Shown here piece by piece: positions 37,524 through 45,499 of a stretch of 64,000 nt of DNA (position 1 is the stretch's first letter; each line of letters begins with the position of its first letter). The position numbers and the translations under genes are program-made. The DNA lies in the NCBI GenBank assembly GCA_002345675.1, contig DDWL01000066.1, positions 175,094 to 239,093 of the forward strand, given 5' to 3'. The stretch comes from Bacteroidales bacterium UBA2287. Its GTDB lineage: Bacteria > Bacteroidota > Bacteroidia > Bacteroidales > Tenuifilaceae. The notes under the pieces are model-generated. The model was not told the origin of the DNA. It did no database searches and saw only the letters and a program-made list of their open reading frames with translations.

Positions 37524-40500
37524 ATGTTTTTTATCGACCTCATATACAACCTATCAACACTTGTTGCGCTAAGCATTATATCGGGTTTTATCGACAATAG
37601 GTGGAGCAGTACAACGCAACGAGGGGCTATGGCTCAGGGTCTTTTGTTTGGTTTTGTTGCGCTGCTTGGAATGCTAAATCCACTTGTTTTTCAGCCAGGC
37701 TTGGTTTTCGACGGACGCTCCGTTGTTATTAGTCTTTGTGGTTTATTTTTTGGCCCAGTTGCAGCTTTAATCTCGTCGGTTATGGCCATTGCACTTAGGG
37801 TTTATCAGGGTGGAGTTGGTGTATACATGGGTGTTTCGGTTATTATTGCTTCGGCTTTAATTGGTATTTTTTATTACTACAGGCGTAAAAAGAGGAGTAA
37901 GAAAATTTCGGCATTCTTTCTATGGAACTTTGGAATTCTTGTTCATATTGCCATGTTATTGCTTACTTCTTTTCTGCCAAGGGAGTCGCAAATGGCCGTT
38001 TTAAAAAACATAGGTTTTTCAATAATTCTGTTTTATCCTCTGGCAACAATTTTAATAGGTAAAATACTAAACGATCAGGAAGTAAAAGTAAAGTCGGTTG
38101 CTGCGCTCCGAAAAAGCGAGGGGCTATTTCGTTCTCTAGCTCAGTCGTCGCCAGTTGGAATTTGCAAAGTTAGCACAAAGGGCGAGTACATATTTATAAA
38201 CGATAGGTGGTCCGATATTACAGGCATTAGTGCCGAAGAAACTATTGGAAAAAGTGTTTCGCACATTGCTCATGCCGACGATAAAAACGATGTTGAAACA
38301 TCGTTTAATAACCTAATTAACAACGGAAACCCATTCGATTTAGAATTTAAAATTATTTCGCCCCTTGGAAAACAGTGCTGGGTACATGGGAAATTCGAAA
38401 TCGAAATGGACGAAGATGGCGATTCGATTGGTTATGTGGGCACTCTTTTCGATATTGATGAACGGAAAAAAAAGGAGGAGGAACTTCGCCGCTGGGAAAC
38501 GATTTTTAAGTCGACTCGCGTAGGCATTGTTCTTGGAAAAAGCGATAGCCAGTTTTTCGACATAATGAACCCCGCATTTGCCCGAATGTACGGCTATACA
38601 CAGGAGGAACTTATTGGCAAAACTGTTTTATCGGTATTTGCACCTAACGAGCGCGAAAGCGTTCCAAACCATATTCGTACCGCTTTCGAAAAGGGCTTTC
38701 ATACTTTCGAGTCGTGGCATGTTCGAAAGGATGGTAGCCTTTTCCCCGTATTAGTAAGCATTACGGCCGTTAAAGACAGACATGGAAACCCTTTATACCG
38801 AATTGCTAACGTGCAAGACATAACCGAGAGGTACGAGTCGGAAGCTAAGCTTAAAAGCGAAAAGTATAGGCTTGCTAGTATTATTGAAGCAACTAATATT
38901 GGAACTTGGGAGTGGAATATTGAAACAGGAGAACTTTTTGTAAATGAGCGGTGGACCGAAATTGTTGGCTACTCGCTTAACGAACTTATGCCCATTTCAA
39001 TAAAAACGTGGGAAAGTTTAGCTCACCCCGAAGATTTTGTTGCATCAAATATTGCAATCCAAAAGCATTTTATTCGAGAAACAGATTTTTATGATATTGA
39101 ATTACGCATGCTTCATAAAGCAGGGTATTGGGTATGGGTACTCGTTAGGGGAAAGGTTGCCGAATGGACAGCCGATGGCAAGCCATTAAAAATGTTTGGA
39201 ACCCATAAGGACATTACCGAACGAAAGCACTGGGAAGAAACGCTAAGGCAAAATGAACAACGCCTAAAAGAGCAAAATGAAGAGTATTTAGTTCTTAATG
39301 AAGAACTTACTGAAATAAATGACAAACTTCGCTTTAATGAAAACAGGTTAAAAGAGCAAAACGAAGAGTACTTAGCATTGAACGAGGAACTTACAGAGTC
39401 GAACGAAAGGGTTAAGCAAGTAAATACACAACTTGCTGTGGCTAAAAAACGTGCCGAAGAGAGCGACAAGCTTAAGTCGGCATTTTTGGCAAACATGAGC
39501 CACGAAATTCGAACTCCAATGAATGCTATAATTGGATTTTCCGAAATGCTTCTTCGACCCGATTTACCCAAGGAGAAGCAGGTAACTTTTACCGAGGTTC
39601 TTAATGCATCGTGTAATCAACTTTTAACCGTAATAAACGATGTGCTCGATATTTCGAAGGTTGAAACCGGTCAAATGGTTGTACATAATGGAATGGTTCA
39701 CATAAACGACTTAATTCAAAACATTCATTCGCTGTTTTTGCCCAATGCAAAAAAGAAGGGAAATATACTTTCGCTTAACTTCTCACTCTCCAACGAGAGC
39801 TGCCTAACCCTTTCGGATGAAGCAAAGTTGAGACAAATTATTTCGAACCTCGTTAGTAACGCCATTAAGTTTACTCACGATGGAGAAATAAAAATTGGGT
39901 ATAGAGTTGTCGATGATTTTATTGAGTTTTATGTTCACGATACCGGAATTGGAATTTCGCCCGAAAATTTCCATGTAATTTTCGAAAGGTTTAGGCAAGC
40001 CGACCACCCCGATTCGCGAAAGTATGGTGGTACAGGCCTTGGGTTGGCCATTTCTAAAGCATTTGTCGAAATGCTTGGTGGCACAATTTGGGTTCAATCG
40101 CAGCTGGGAAAGGGGGCGTCGTTTTTCTTTAAAGTTCCATTTAATCCAATTATTGGGGGCGAAAGGTCGAAACGCGAAACCCAAGTTGATAACTATGATT
40201 TTAGCAACTTAAATATTCTTATTGCCGAGGACGAGGAGGCCAATATTGTTTATATGCAGGAAGTTTTTGAGGAAACTTCGGCAAATTTGTTCTTTGCAAT
40301 AAATGGTCGGGAAGCAGTAAGCCAGGTAAGCACTGGTACTAAATTCAACCTTATTTTTATGGATATAAAAATGCCCATACTAAATGGCGTTGAAGCGGCT
40401 CAGGCCATTCGTGCGTTGGGTGTAAACGTTCCAATTGTTGCCCTAACGGCATACGCAATGGCTGGCGACAAGCAAAAGTACTTGGAGTTAGGTTTCGACC

Positions 40501-40565
40501 ATTACATTTCGAAACCAGTGCTGCGAAAGGAATTGTTTGATTTGGTGTCGCATTTATCGCCGTAG
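37524..40565 (+). CDS. Membrane LytS-type multi-PAS hybrid histidine kinase
   Basis: 1013 residues. The N-terminus (~1-185) is a multi-pass '5TM-LYT' sensor (IISGFIDNRW, GLVFDGRSVVISLCGLFFGPVAALIS, GVYMGVSVIIASALIGIFYYY). Three PAS/PAC domains follow (~200-570), then a coiled coil with a tandemly repeated segment (RLKEQNEEYL.LNEELTE, ~573-635). HisKA has phospho-His near 658, followed by HATPase_c and a receiver with phospho-Asp near 947 (FMDIKMPILNG). 5TM-LYT sensors in LytS proteins respond to envelope or metabolite cues. The gene is bracketed by two directly oriented composite palindromic repeats, 37147-37258 and 40574-40690. Confidence 0.94.
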   Translation: MFFIDLIYNLSTLVALSIISGFIDNRWSSTTQRGAMAQGLLFGFVALLGMLNPLVFQPGLVFDGRSVVISLCGLFFGPVAALISSVMAIALRVYQGGVGVYMGVSVIIASALIGIFYYYRRKKRSKKISAFFLWNFGILVHIAMLLLTSFLPRESQMAVLKNIGFSIILFYPLATILIGKILNDQEVKVKSVAALRKSEGLFRSLAQSSPVGICKVSTKGEYIFINDRWSDITGISAEETIGKSVSHIAHADDKNDVETSFNNLINNGNPFDLEFKIISPLGKQCWVHGKFEIEMDEDGDSIGYVGTLFDIDERKKKEEELRRWETIFKSTRVGIVLGKSDSQFFDIMNPAFARMYGYTQEELIGKTVLSVFAPNERESVPNHIRTAFEKGFHTFESWHVRKDGSLFPVLVSITAVKDRHGNPLYRIANVQDITERYESEAKLKSEKYRLASIIEATNIGTWEWNIETGELFVNERWTEIVGYSLNELMPISIKTWESLAHPEDFVASNIAIQKHFIRETDFYDIELRMLHKAGYWVWVLVRGKVAEWTADGKPLKMFGTHKDITERKHWEETLRQNEQRLKEQNEEYLVLNEELTEINDKLRFNENRLKEQNEEYLALNEELTESNERVKQVNTQLAVAKKRAEESDKLKSAFLANMSHEIRTPMNAIIGFSEMLLRPDLPKEKQVTFTEVLNASCNQLLTVINDVLDISKVETGQMVVHNGMVHINDLIQNIHSLFLPNAKKKGNILSLNFSLSNESCLTLSDEAKLRQIISNLVSNAIKFTHDGEIKIGYRVVDDFIEFYVHDTGIGISPENFHVIFERFRQADHPDSRKYGGTGLGLAISKAFVEMLGGTIWVQSQLGKGASFFFKVPFNPIIGGERSKRETQVDNYDFSNLNILIAEDEEANIVYMQEVFEETSANLFFAINGREAVSQVSTGTKFNLIFMDIKMPILNGVEAAQAIRALGVNVPIVALTAYAMAGDKQKYLELGFDHYISKPVLRKELFDLVSHLSP

Positions 40566-40573
40566 TGTTATAC

Positions 40574-40690
40574 AACCCGTCAGACCGTCTTGAGCGGTCA
40601 GACGGGTTTAAAAAAAAGGTAGGTTTTGCGTATCATCCGTCCGACCGCTCCAAGCGGTCTGACGGGTTAATAAGGGATGCGTTGGTTGGC
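40574..40690 (+). repeat. Composite palindromic repeat, unit 2
   Basis: Palindrome A (40574-40608), spacer, palindrome B (40638-40668) and tail AATAAGGGATGCGTTGGTT, in the same order and orientation as unit 1. It begins 9 bp after the kinase stop codon and may act as its 3' hairpin. Confidence 0.9.
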
Positions 40691-40752
40691 TAAAGCCAAT
40701 AAAGTAAACCCATCGGGTTGCTTAATGCAATCTAATGGGTTTAATTAATACC

Positions 40753-40890
40753 AACCCGTCCGACCGCTCCAAGCGGTTAGGCGAGTTTAATTGTTTAACC
40801 CGTCAGACCGCCTTGAGCGGTCAGACGGGTTAAGAAGATAAGTTTTGGGTGTCATCCCGTCCGACTGCTCAAAACGGACTGACGGGTTTA
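40753..40890 (+). repeat. Composite palindromic repeat, unit 3 plus an extra palindrome
   Basis: A diverged palindrome (40753-40787) is followed by palindrome A (40797-40831), the spacer with AAGTTTTGGGTGTCATC, and a diverged palindrome B (40858-40888). With unit 2 this occupies the 343-bp gap 40566-40908; no gene was seen there. Confidence 0.88.
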
Positions 40891-40908
40891 ATTTGTCTTG
40901 TAATTTTG

Positions 40909-41091
40909 TTAATATTCGAAAAACGAATTCTCGTAAACTAATTCAATTTTTTTGTGCTTTACGGCGTTAGGTATATTTATACACTCCTGTCCATCTAAAA
41001 CAAAATGATGCTCGGTTTTACTTTCCTCATTAACCGATACAGCAGCCTCATCAATTTTCTGTTTTTGCTTGTAATATTTTATTAGGCCCAT
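40909..41091 (-). CDS. Small protein of unknown function
   Basis: 60 residues (MGLIKYYKQKQKIDEA, HHFVLDGQECINIPNAV, KKIELVYENSFFEY). No signal or membrane segment and no recognised family. It is 30 bp after the 85-residue gene on the same strand and is likely co-transcribed. It is retained because of plausible composition and operon position; no Shine-Dalgarno site is visible. Confidence 0.5.
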   Translation of the reverse strand: MGLIKYYKQKQKIDEAAVSVNEESKTEHHFVLDGQECINIPNAVKHKKIELVYENSFFEY

Positions 41092-41121
41092 AATTCAAAA
41101 TATTTGGTTAAAGAATGGTTG

Positions 41122-41379
41122 TTAGGCAGGTGTAATCACGAATTTTTCCTCTCTGCTATAAATATGCAGAATAAAATCGTTAACATATTCAATAACATAC
41201 ATTTGCGCTGAACTTAGTTGTAGAATAATCTTTTTGTTTCTTTTCTTGACCAAGTATTGCAAATTGGTTTTTCCGTTAATGCAAAGCTGATTGTTTTCGG
41301 AGAACTTGTAAACCACCTGTTTTTGGGGGTCAATCCAAGTCGAATTGGTTATCATTTTTTTAATTATTTCAATTGCCAT
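41122..41379 (-). CDS. Small protein of unknown function
   Basis: 85 residues, mostly alternating beta-type strands (KQVVYKFSENNQLCING, KKIILQLSSAQMYVIEYVNDFILHIYS) that resemble a lipocalin-like or PH-like half barrel, by eye only. A strong Shine-Dalgarno-like AAAAGGAGAT lies 7 nt before the ATG (41386-41395), unusual for this organism, and supports translation. First of a two-gene unit. Confidence 0.6.
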   Translation of the reverse strand: MAIEIIKKMITNSTWIDPQKQVVYKFSENNQLCINGKTNLQYLVKKRNKKIILQLSSAQMYVIEYVNDFILHIYSREEKFVITPA

Positions 41380-41433
41380 AGCTTTATCTCCTTTTCTTTT
41401 TTAATGTGTTTGAAATGATAATTTTGGTAAAAA

Positions 41434-41649
41434 GGATGTCTCAAAAGAAAAATTAACCACAAGTCCCGATAACTATCGGGAGCAAAGAAAAACAAACCCC
41501 GATATTTATCGGGGACAAAGACAATACACATATAAAACTCTTTGTGAACTTTGTGCAAAACTTTTGTGCCCCGATAGTTATCGGGGTTTGTGGTTAGACT
41601 TTTGCCTTCGGCGAGCTCCCTTTGGTCGGTTGTAACAAATGAGTCAGCC
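41434..41649 (-). mobile_element. MITE-like element, copy 2 (inverted)
   Basis: 216 bp, reverse-complement copy of 26074-26264. Ends are GGATGTCTCA (41434-41443) and TGAGTCAGCC (41640-41649). It carries three CCCGATAnnTATCGGG-type palindromes where copy 1 has one, so it has gained or kept internal repeats. It lies downstream of the cheW-like gene. Confidence 0.75.
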
Positions 41650-41674
41650 GCTTTTTCATATTAAATTCGCAGTC

Positions 41675-42172
41675 TTACGCCTCAGCAGTTTCGTTGGTTT
41701 CACTTAGTTCAACCAGTTCCTGTTCGCTAAACACCTTAACAACGTCAATAATCATAATCATTTTATTGTCAATATCCACAATTCCTGTAATAAAGGCCGA
41801 TTTGTAGGTGGATCCAATTGAGGGAGGTGGCTTAATTTGACTGTCGTCGATTACCAAAACCTCGTTAACCTCGTCAACCAGCATGCCTATGTGAACAACC
41901 TCTTCATCAATTCTAATGTCCATAACAACAATACTGGTTTTGTTGGTGCTCTCGGTTTCGTGCATTCCAAGCTTTAGCTTAGTGTTAACAACTGGAAGCA
42001 CCATGCCCCGTAGGTTCATTATACCTTTCATGTAGTAAGGCGAGTGCGGAACCCTTGTAATAGTGGGCAGTTCAATAATATTTAGTACCGAGTTAACGTG
42101 CGATGCGTAAATCTCGTCGCCAATTTTAAACGTTAGGTACGAGTTCTCTATGTTGTTCTTTTTCTCTTCCAT
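41675..42172 (-). CDS. cheW: CheW-like chemotaxis coupling protein
   Basis: 165 residues from the ATG at 42172. An in-frame ATG 63 bp upstream adds 21 unconserved residues and is not preferred. The CheW fold is clear: YLTFKIGDEIYASHVNSVLNI, MKGIMNLRGMVLPVVNTKLKLG, IGMLVDEVNEVLVID. It links receptors to the CheA kinase under the membrane. It is the last gene of a minus-strand unit: secreted peptide, receptor, receiver, CheW. No CheA is encoded in the window. Confidence 0.92.
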   Translation of the reverse strand: MEEKKNNIENSYLTFKIGDEIYASHVNSVLNIIELPTITRVPHSPYYMKGIMNLRGMVLPVVNTKLKLGMHETESTNKTSIVVMDIRIDEEVVHIGMLVDEVNEVLVIDDSQIKPPPSIGSTYKSAFITGIVDIDNKMIMIIDVVKVFSEQELVELSETNETAEA

Positions 42173-42337
42173 GGTTTTGTGTTTTGTTGTCGTTATTGTT
42201 TTCGGTTTCAAATAGCTTTGCCTTAAGGTACTCAAGCATCGAAATCATTTTTTGCTCTTTTCTCTTGCCGAAAGTATGAGTGTCGAGTAGTGTGCACATT
42301 TCCTAATACTTAAAATGGTTGTTAAAACTTAAAAATG

Positions 42338-42766
42338 TTACCTGCTGGCAAGCCTATGAACCTCCGATTTAAAGAACCCTATGTCGAAGGGTTTGCTAAG
42401 AACAGTTGATGCTCCAAGTTCTTTTGCCATAAGTAAGTAATCGTTTGAATGAACAAGCCCACCACCCGACATGGCCATTAGCATTGTTTGTGGAAACATT
42501 TTTTTTATATGCATTATTACCTCAAGTCCATCCTCGGTTGGCATAATTATATCGGTTACAACAAGGTTGTAGGGTTTGATTATTTGCATTTTCATGCCAA
42601 TGTTTCCATCCGAAGCAGTGTCAACCTCAAAGCCTTCGCTTTGAATAAGCTCTTTAAGTGAGTTTACTAAATCAACATCGTCGTCGATTATTAGCACTCG
42701 TTTGCACGCACCATTTATGTTTTTAATGTCGAACATTACTTTTGAATTTAATGGTGAGGTTTGCAT
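42338..42766 (-). CDS. Stand-alone receiver (CheY-like) response regulator
   Basis: 142 residues from the ATG at 42766. A longer reading from 42802 would start inside an inverted repeat; an inner ATG at 42736 is also possible. The receiver domain has RVLIIDDD (acidic pocket), phospho-Asp72 (VVTDIIMPTEDG), AMSGGG (switch Ser) and LSKPFD (conserved Lys). No output domain, so it acts by protein contact, CheY-like. Between the receptor and CheW genes. Confidence 0.9.
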   Translation of the reverse strand: MQTSPLNSKVMFDIKNINGACKRVLIIDDDVDLVNSLKELIQSEGFEVDTASDGNIGMKMQIIKPYNLVVTDIIMPTEDGLEVIMHIKKMFPQTMLMAMSGGGLVHSNDYLLMAKELGASTVLSKPFDIGFFKSEVHRLASR

Positions 42767-42779
42767 TGGGATATTTTTT

Positions 42780-42814
42780 GAGGGTGCATATTTAATGTTC
42801 AACTATGCACCCTC
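42780..42814. other. Intercistronic hairpin between receptor and receiver genes
   Basis: Perfect 11-bp inverted repeat GAGGGTGCATA (42780-42790) / TATGCACCCTC (42804-42814). On the coding (minus) strand it is followed by A-residues rather than a T-tract, so it is more likely an RNA-stability or processing hairpin than a terminator. Confidence 0.7.
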
Positions 42815-42826
42815 AAGGGTGGTTAC

Positions 42827-44575
42827 CTAAAAGCTGTCGAATTCGCTATCGTTACTCTGATGTTTTTTTCCGTTTGCACTGCTGCTAAATTCCTGAAATG
42901 CAGGCTTCTTTCCGTTACCATTGCTCATTTGTAAATGCACACCGTTACCTTGCTTTTTCGCCTTACTTGCTCCGTTACTACCATTCGATTGGCCATTTGA
43001 ACCATTCGAACCATTTGTAAAAGTTTTAAGCGATGAATGGCGCTGCTCGGTTTGTTTATAGGATTGAGTTTTTCCCATGTCGAGCCTAAAGTAACTTATT
43101 ATATCTTTTAGCTGTTCGGCTTGGCTGCTTAGCTCCTCGGCGCTGGTAGCCATTTCTTCGCTGGCTGCAGCATTTTGTTGGGTAACCTGGTTTAGCTGCT
43201 GAATGGCGGTATTTACCTGGTCGGAACCCGAACTTTGCTCGAGACTTGCTGCTGCAATTTCTTGCACTAACTTAGCGGTACGCTCAATTTCGGGCACTAA
43301 ACCAGCCATAAGTTCCGAAGCGGTTTGGGTTACATTTACGCTCTTGGTCGAAAGGGCTACAATTTCGTCGGCTGCAATTTTACTACGCTCGGCAAGCTTG
43401 CGCACCTCGGCAGCAACTACTGCAAATCCTCTTCCCTGTTCGCCTGCGCGGGCTGCTTCAACGGCTGCGTTAAGCGCAAGAATATTGGTTTGGAAAGCAA
43501 TGTCGTTAATAATATTAATTTTTGCAGCTATATCCTTAATCGAAATTAAACTCTCCTGCGATGCAGCACCAACCTTTTGAACGCCATCCGATACTTTTTG
43601 CGAAATCTTATCGGCTTCCTGAGCATTGTCGGTGTTTTGCTGAATGTTAGCTGCCATTTCCTCCATCGAACTGCTTACCTCCTCGGCGCTCGATGCCTGC
43701 TCGCTTGCACCCTGCGATACTTGCTGGCTACCCGAACTCATTTGGAAACTTGCCGCTGCAATATTGTCGGAGCCAAGAATTACGCTGCTAATTACCTCTT
43801 TTAGCTTTTCGGTCATTTGCTGAAGCGCTTTACCTAAAATGCCAACCTCGTCTTTTTGGTCAACTTCGAGGGTTGCAGTTAAATTGCCAGCAGCAATATC
43901 TTGTGCATACTTAACTCCCTTGGCCAAAGGAATGGTTATTCCTCTCGATATTATAATTCCAATTGTTATTGCAAATACAATAGCAATAATTACCAAAATT
44001 AACATAAACACAACTGCCGCATTTGCAACTTTTATATTACTTTCGGATGTTTGTTTACCTGCTTTTGAATTGTAGTCGAGCACATTTTCTGCTTTACTAT
44101 AAGCCAATACACCAATTCCCCTTAATTCTATAATTAGTTGTGAAGCTTCTTCACTATTTCCAGCTGTAGTTGCTATGAAAAATTTTTCGGTTAACTCAAT
44201 GTACTTGTCGATTTCATATGTTAATCCTTCAAATAAGTTCTTATCCTCATCGCTTAAATAAGCTTTTTCGTAAAGCTCAATGTTACTTTTTATTTTTTTG
44301 TTGTAATTATTAATTTTTTGCCTATACTCAGTTACATCATTAATGTTGTCTGAATGAAATGCATAAAGAACGTTTAATCTTATCAGATTTAAGTCTGAAA
44401 TAATTGATCCCGAGTACTGTGTTGGTAAAAGCATTTTTTCGTAAAGCATTTTATCAGCATCGGCAATTTTATTAATTTTAGTAATGCCTAAATAGCCTAC
44501 TGAACCTGTTATTATTGCTATAAGTACATAGCTTACAATAAGCTTACTTCCGATTTTAATGTCCTTTAGTTTCAT
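42827..44575 (-). CDS. Methyl-accepting chemotaxis protein (four-helix sensor type)
   Basis: 582 residues. First membrane segment ~12-30, then a periplasmic four-helix-bundle-like sensor (~35-190), second membrane segment (VVFMLILVIIAIVFAITIGI), HAMP (~215-265) and a signalling domain with the conserved hairpin tip (FQTNILALNAAVEAARAGE). After the last coiled coil comes a ~75-residue tail rich in N, G and S (NGSNGSNGQSNGSNG), an unusual extension for an MCP. Preceded by a small secreted peptide gene (64 bp) and followed by receiver and CheW genes. Confidence 0.94.
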   Translation of the reverse strand: MKLKDIKIGSKLIVSYVLIAIITGSVGYLGITKINKIADADKMLYEKMLLPTQYSGSIISDLNLIRLNVLYAFHSDNINDVTEYRQKINNYNKKIKSNIELYEKAYLSDEDKNLFEGLTYEIDKYIELTEKFFIATTAGNSEEASQLIIELRGIGVLAYSKAENVLDYNSKAGKQTSESNIKVANAAVVFMLILVIIAIVFAITIGIIISRGITIPLAKGVKYAQDIAAGNLTATLEVDQKDEVGILGKALQQMTEKLKEVISSVILGSDNIAAASFQMSSGSQQVSQGASEQASSAEEVSSSMEEMAANIQQNTDNAQEADKISQKVSDGVQKVGAASQESLISIKDIAAKINIINDIAFQTNILALNAAVEAARAGEQGRGFAVVAAEVRKLAERSKIAADEIVALSTKSVNVTQTASELMAGLVPEIERTAKLVQEIAAASLEQSSGSDQVNTAIQQLNQVTQQNAAASEEMATSAEELSSQAEQLKDIISYFRLDMGKTQSYKQTEQRHSSLKTFTNGSNGSNGQSNGSNGASKAKKQGNGVHLQMSNGNGKKPAFQEFSSSANGKKHQSNDSEFDSF

Positions 44576-44639
44576 GGCTTTATTGTTTTAGTTAGTTTAT
44601 AATTAATTTTTTAAAAGAATTGCAAGAGATAAAATCGTT

Positions 44640-44858
44640 TTAATAGTGTTTGTGTGACGATTGGGGGTGTTCAAGTAGCGTTGTTTGCATTGGGTGCTCC
44701 CCAATCCATTCAACTTCGCCATTCTTATATATGTTTAATGCTGTTTGTGGGGTTACCTTTTCTTGCGAAAACAAGAGGTTCGTAAAAAGAAATGCTATTA
44801 TAAAGAGGGATACTTTTATAAAAACTACACTGTTAAAAATTGATTCTTTTAGTTTCAT
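44640..44858 (-). CDS. Small secreted His-containing peptide upstream of an MCP
   Basis: 72 residues. Signal peptide (VSLFIIAFLFTNLLFSQ) leaves a mature peptide of ~40 residues, EKVTPQTALNIYKNGEVEW then a histidine-rich end (GEHPMQTTLLEHPQSSHKHY). No family recognised. It heads the receptor-receiver-CheW unit behind a good -7 element, so it is probably expressed. It could be a periplasmic accessory or ligand for the receptor; this is inference. Confidence 0.65.
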   Translation of the reverse strand: MKLKESIFNSVVFIKVSLFIIAFLFTNLLFSQEKVTPQTALNIYKNGEVEWIGEHPMQTTLLEHPQSSHKHY

Positions 44859-44907
44859 TGCTCTAAAGTTTTTAGGGTTTTATTTTTTTAATATTAATTT
44901 CTTTGAA

Positions 44908-44915
44908 CAAATCTA
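44908..44915 (-). promoter_or_regulatory. Candidate -7 element TAGATTTG for the chemotaxis unit
   Basis: Minus-strand TAGATTTG, ~43 nt leader to the ATG at 44858. A T-rich TTTTTTTG lies 15 bp upstream, which is also the tail of the hairpin at 44931-44980. Confidence 0.5.
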
Positions 44916-44930
44916 TGGCGATACTAATCC

Positions 44931-44980
44931 CAAAAAAAGAGTGCCAGTACCCATTCATAAATTTAGAGTACTAGCACTTA
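44931..44980 (-). terminator. Hairpin terminator, twin copy 1
   Basis: AGTGCCAGTAC (44940-44950) pairs with GTACTAGCACT (44968-44978); on the minus strand the stem is followed by CTTTTTTT. Nearly the same sequence occurs at 47061-47110. No leftward gene ends just upstream of this copy. Confidence 0.7.
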
Positions 44981-45046
44981 GTTTTTAAAATGTGAAGTAA
45001 ACAAAAACCCATAACACAGTAGGTTTTTTGATTTAAGAAGTTTTTT

Positions 45047-45085
45047 AGGTGTAATTACCTTTTAGTGTTTTAGGTGTAATTACCT
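45047..45085. promoter_or_regulatory. Two direct copies of AGGTGTAATTACCT (operator candidates)
   Basis: Identical 14-mers at 45047-45060 and 45072-45085, 25 bp centre to centre, each with AGGT/ACCT dyad ends. They lie between the divergent 44640 and higB promoters. A related dyad, AGGTAGAACTACCT, lies at 47741-47754. Confidence 0.5.
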
Positions 45086-45167
45086 AATGGGAGGCTGTAC
45101 GGATTTTATTAAAAATGCCCAAAGAAATATTTTGTAGCATTAAGTTCTCGATTTGAGAATTTTGAAT

Positions 45168-45175
45168 TACCTTTG
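45168..45175 (+). promoter_or_regulatory. Candidate -7 element TACCTTTG for higBA
   Basis: Matches TAnnTTTG, 17 nt before the higB ATG at 45193. The -33 box is not clear. Confidence 0.5.
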
Positions 45176-45192
45176 TTCCCAGAATGTGAACT

Positions 45193-45489
45193 ATGAAAAG
45201 AATATTTGCAAAAAGTACTTTGAGAGATTTTTGGGAGAAATTTCCTGATTCAGAGCAGTATTTAAAAACTTGGTATGATACTGCTTATAGTTCGAATTGG
45301 AAAACCCCAAATGATGTAAAAAAAAGTTATGCAAATGCAAGTATTTTAAAAAACAACAGGATTGTTTTTAATATTAAAGGCAATTCATATAGATTGGTGA
45401 TTAAATTCAATTTTGAACAACAATTGGCATTTGTACGATTCATAGGAACCCATGTGGATTATGATAAAATTGATGCTAACAATATTTAA
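45193..45489 (+). CDS. higB: HigB-type mRNA interferase toxin
   Basis: 98 residues, RelE/HigB fold. Family landmarks: LRDFWEKFPDSEQYLKTWYDTAY, NRIVFNIKGNSYRLVIKFNF, AFVRFIGTHVDYDKID. HigB cleaves mRNA on the ribosome unless bound by HigA. The toxin gene precedes the antitoxin gene, the usual hig order, with a 10-bp gap. It lies between repeats inside the chemosensory cluster, consistent with a mobile TA module. Confidence 0.92.
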   Translation: MKRIFAKSTLRDFWEKFPDSEQYLKTWYDTAYSSNWKTPNDVKKSYANASILKNNRIVFNIKGNSYRLVIKFNFEQQLAFVRFIGTHVDYDKIDANNI

Positions 45490-45499
45490 AAAGGTGATT

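Noticed and set aside
37147..40890. CRISPR array in the repeat field around the LytS-type kinase
   Set aside because: Repeats are palindromic pairs with unequal spacing, the spacers are themselves conserved, and no cas genes are near.
41364..41558. 64-residue reading frame on the minus strand
   Set aside because: Runs through the MITE-like element and overlaps the real 85-residue gene start.
42780..42814. Intrinsic terminator between MCP and receiver genes
   Set aside because: The stem is perfect but is followed by A-residues, not T, on the coding strand.
43203..43580. 125-residue reading frame opposite the MCP signalling domain
   Set aside because: Shadow of the conserved hairpin-tip region; alanine-rich only because of the sense codons.
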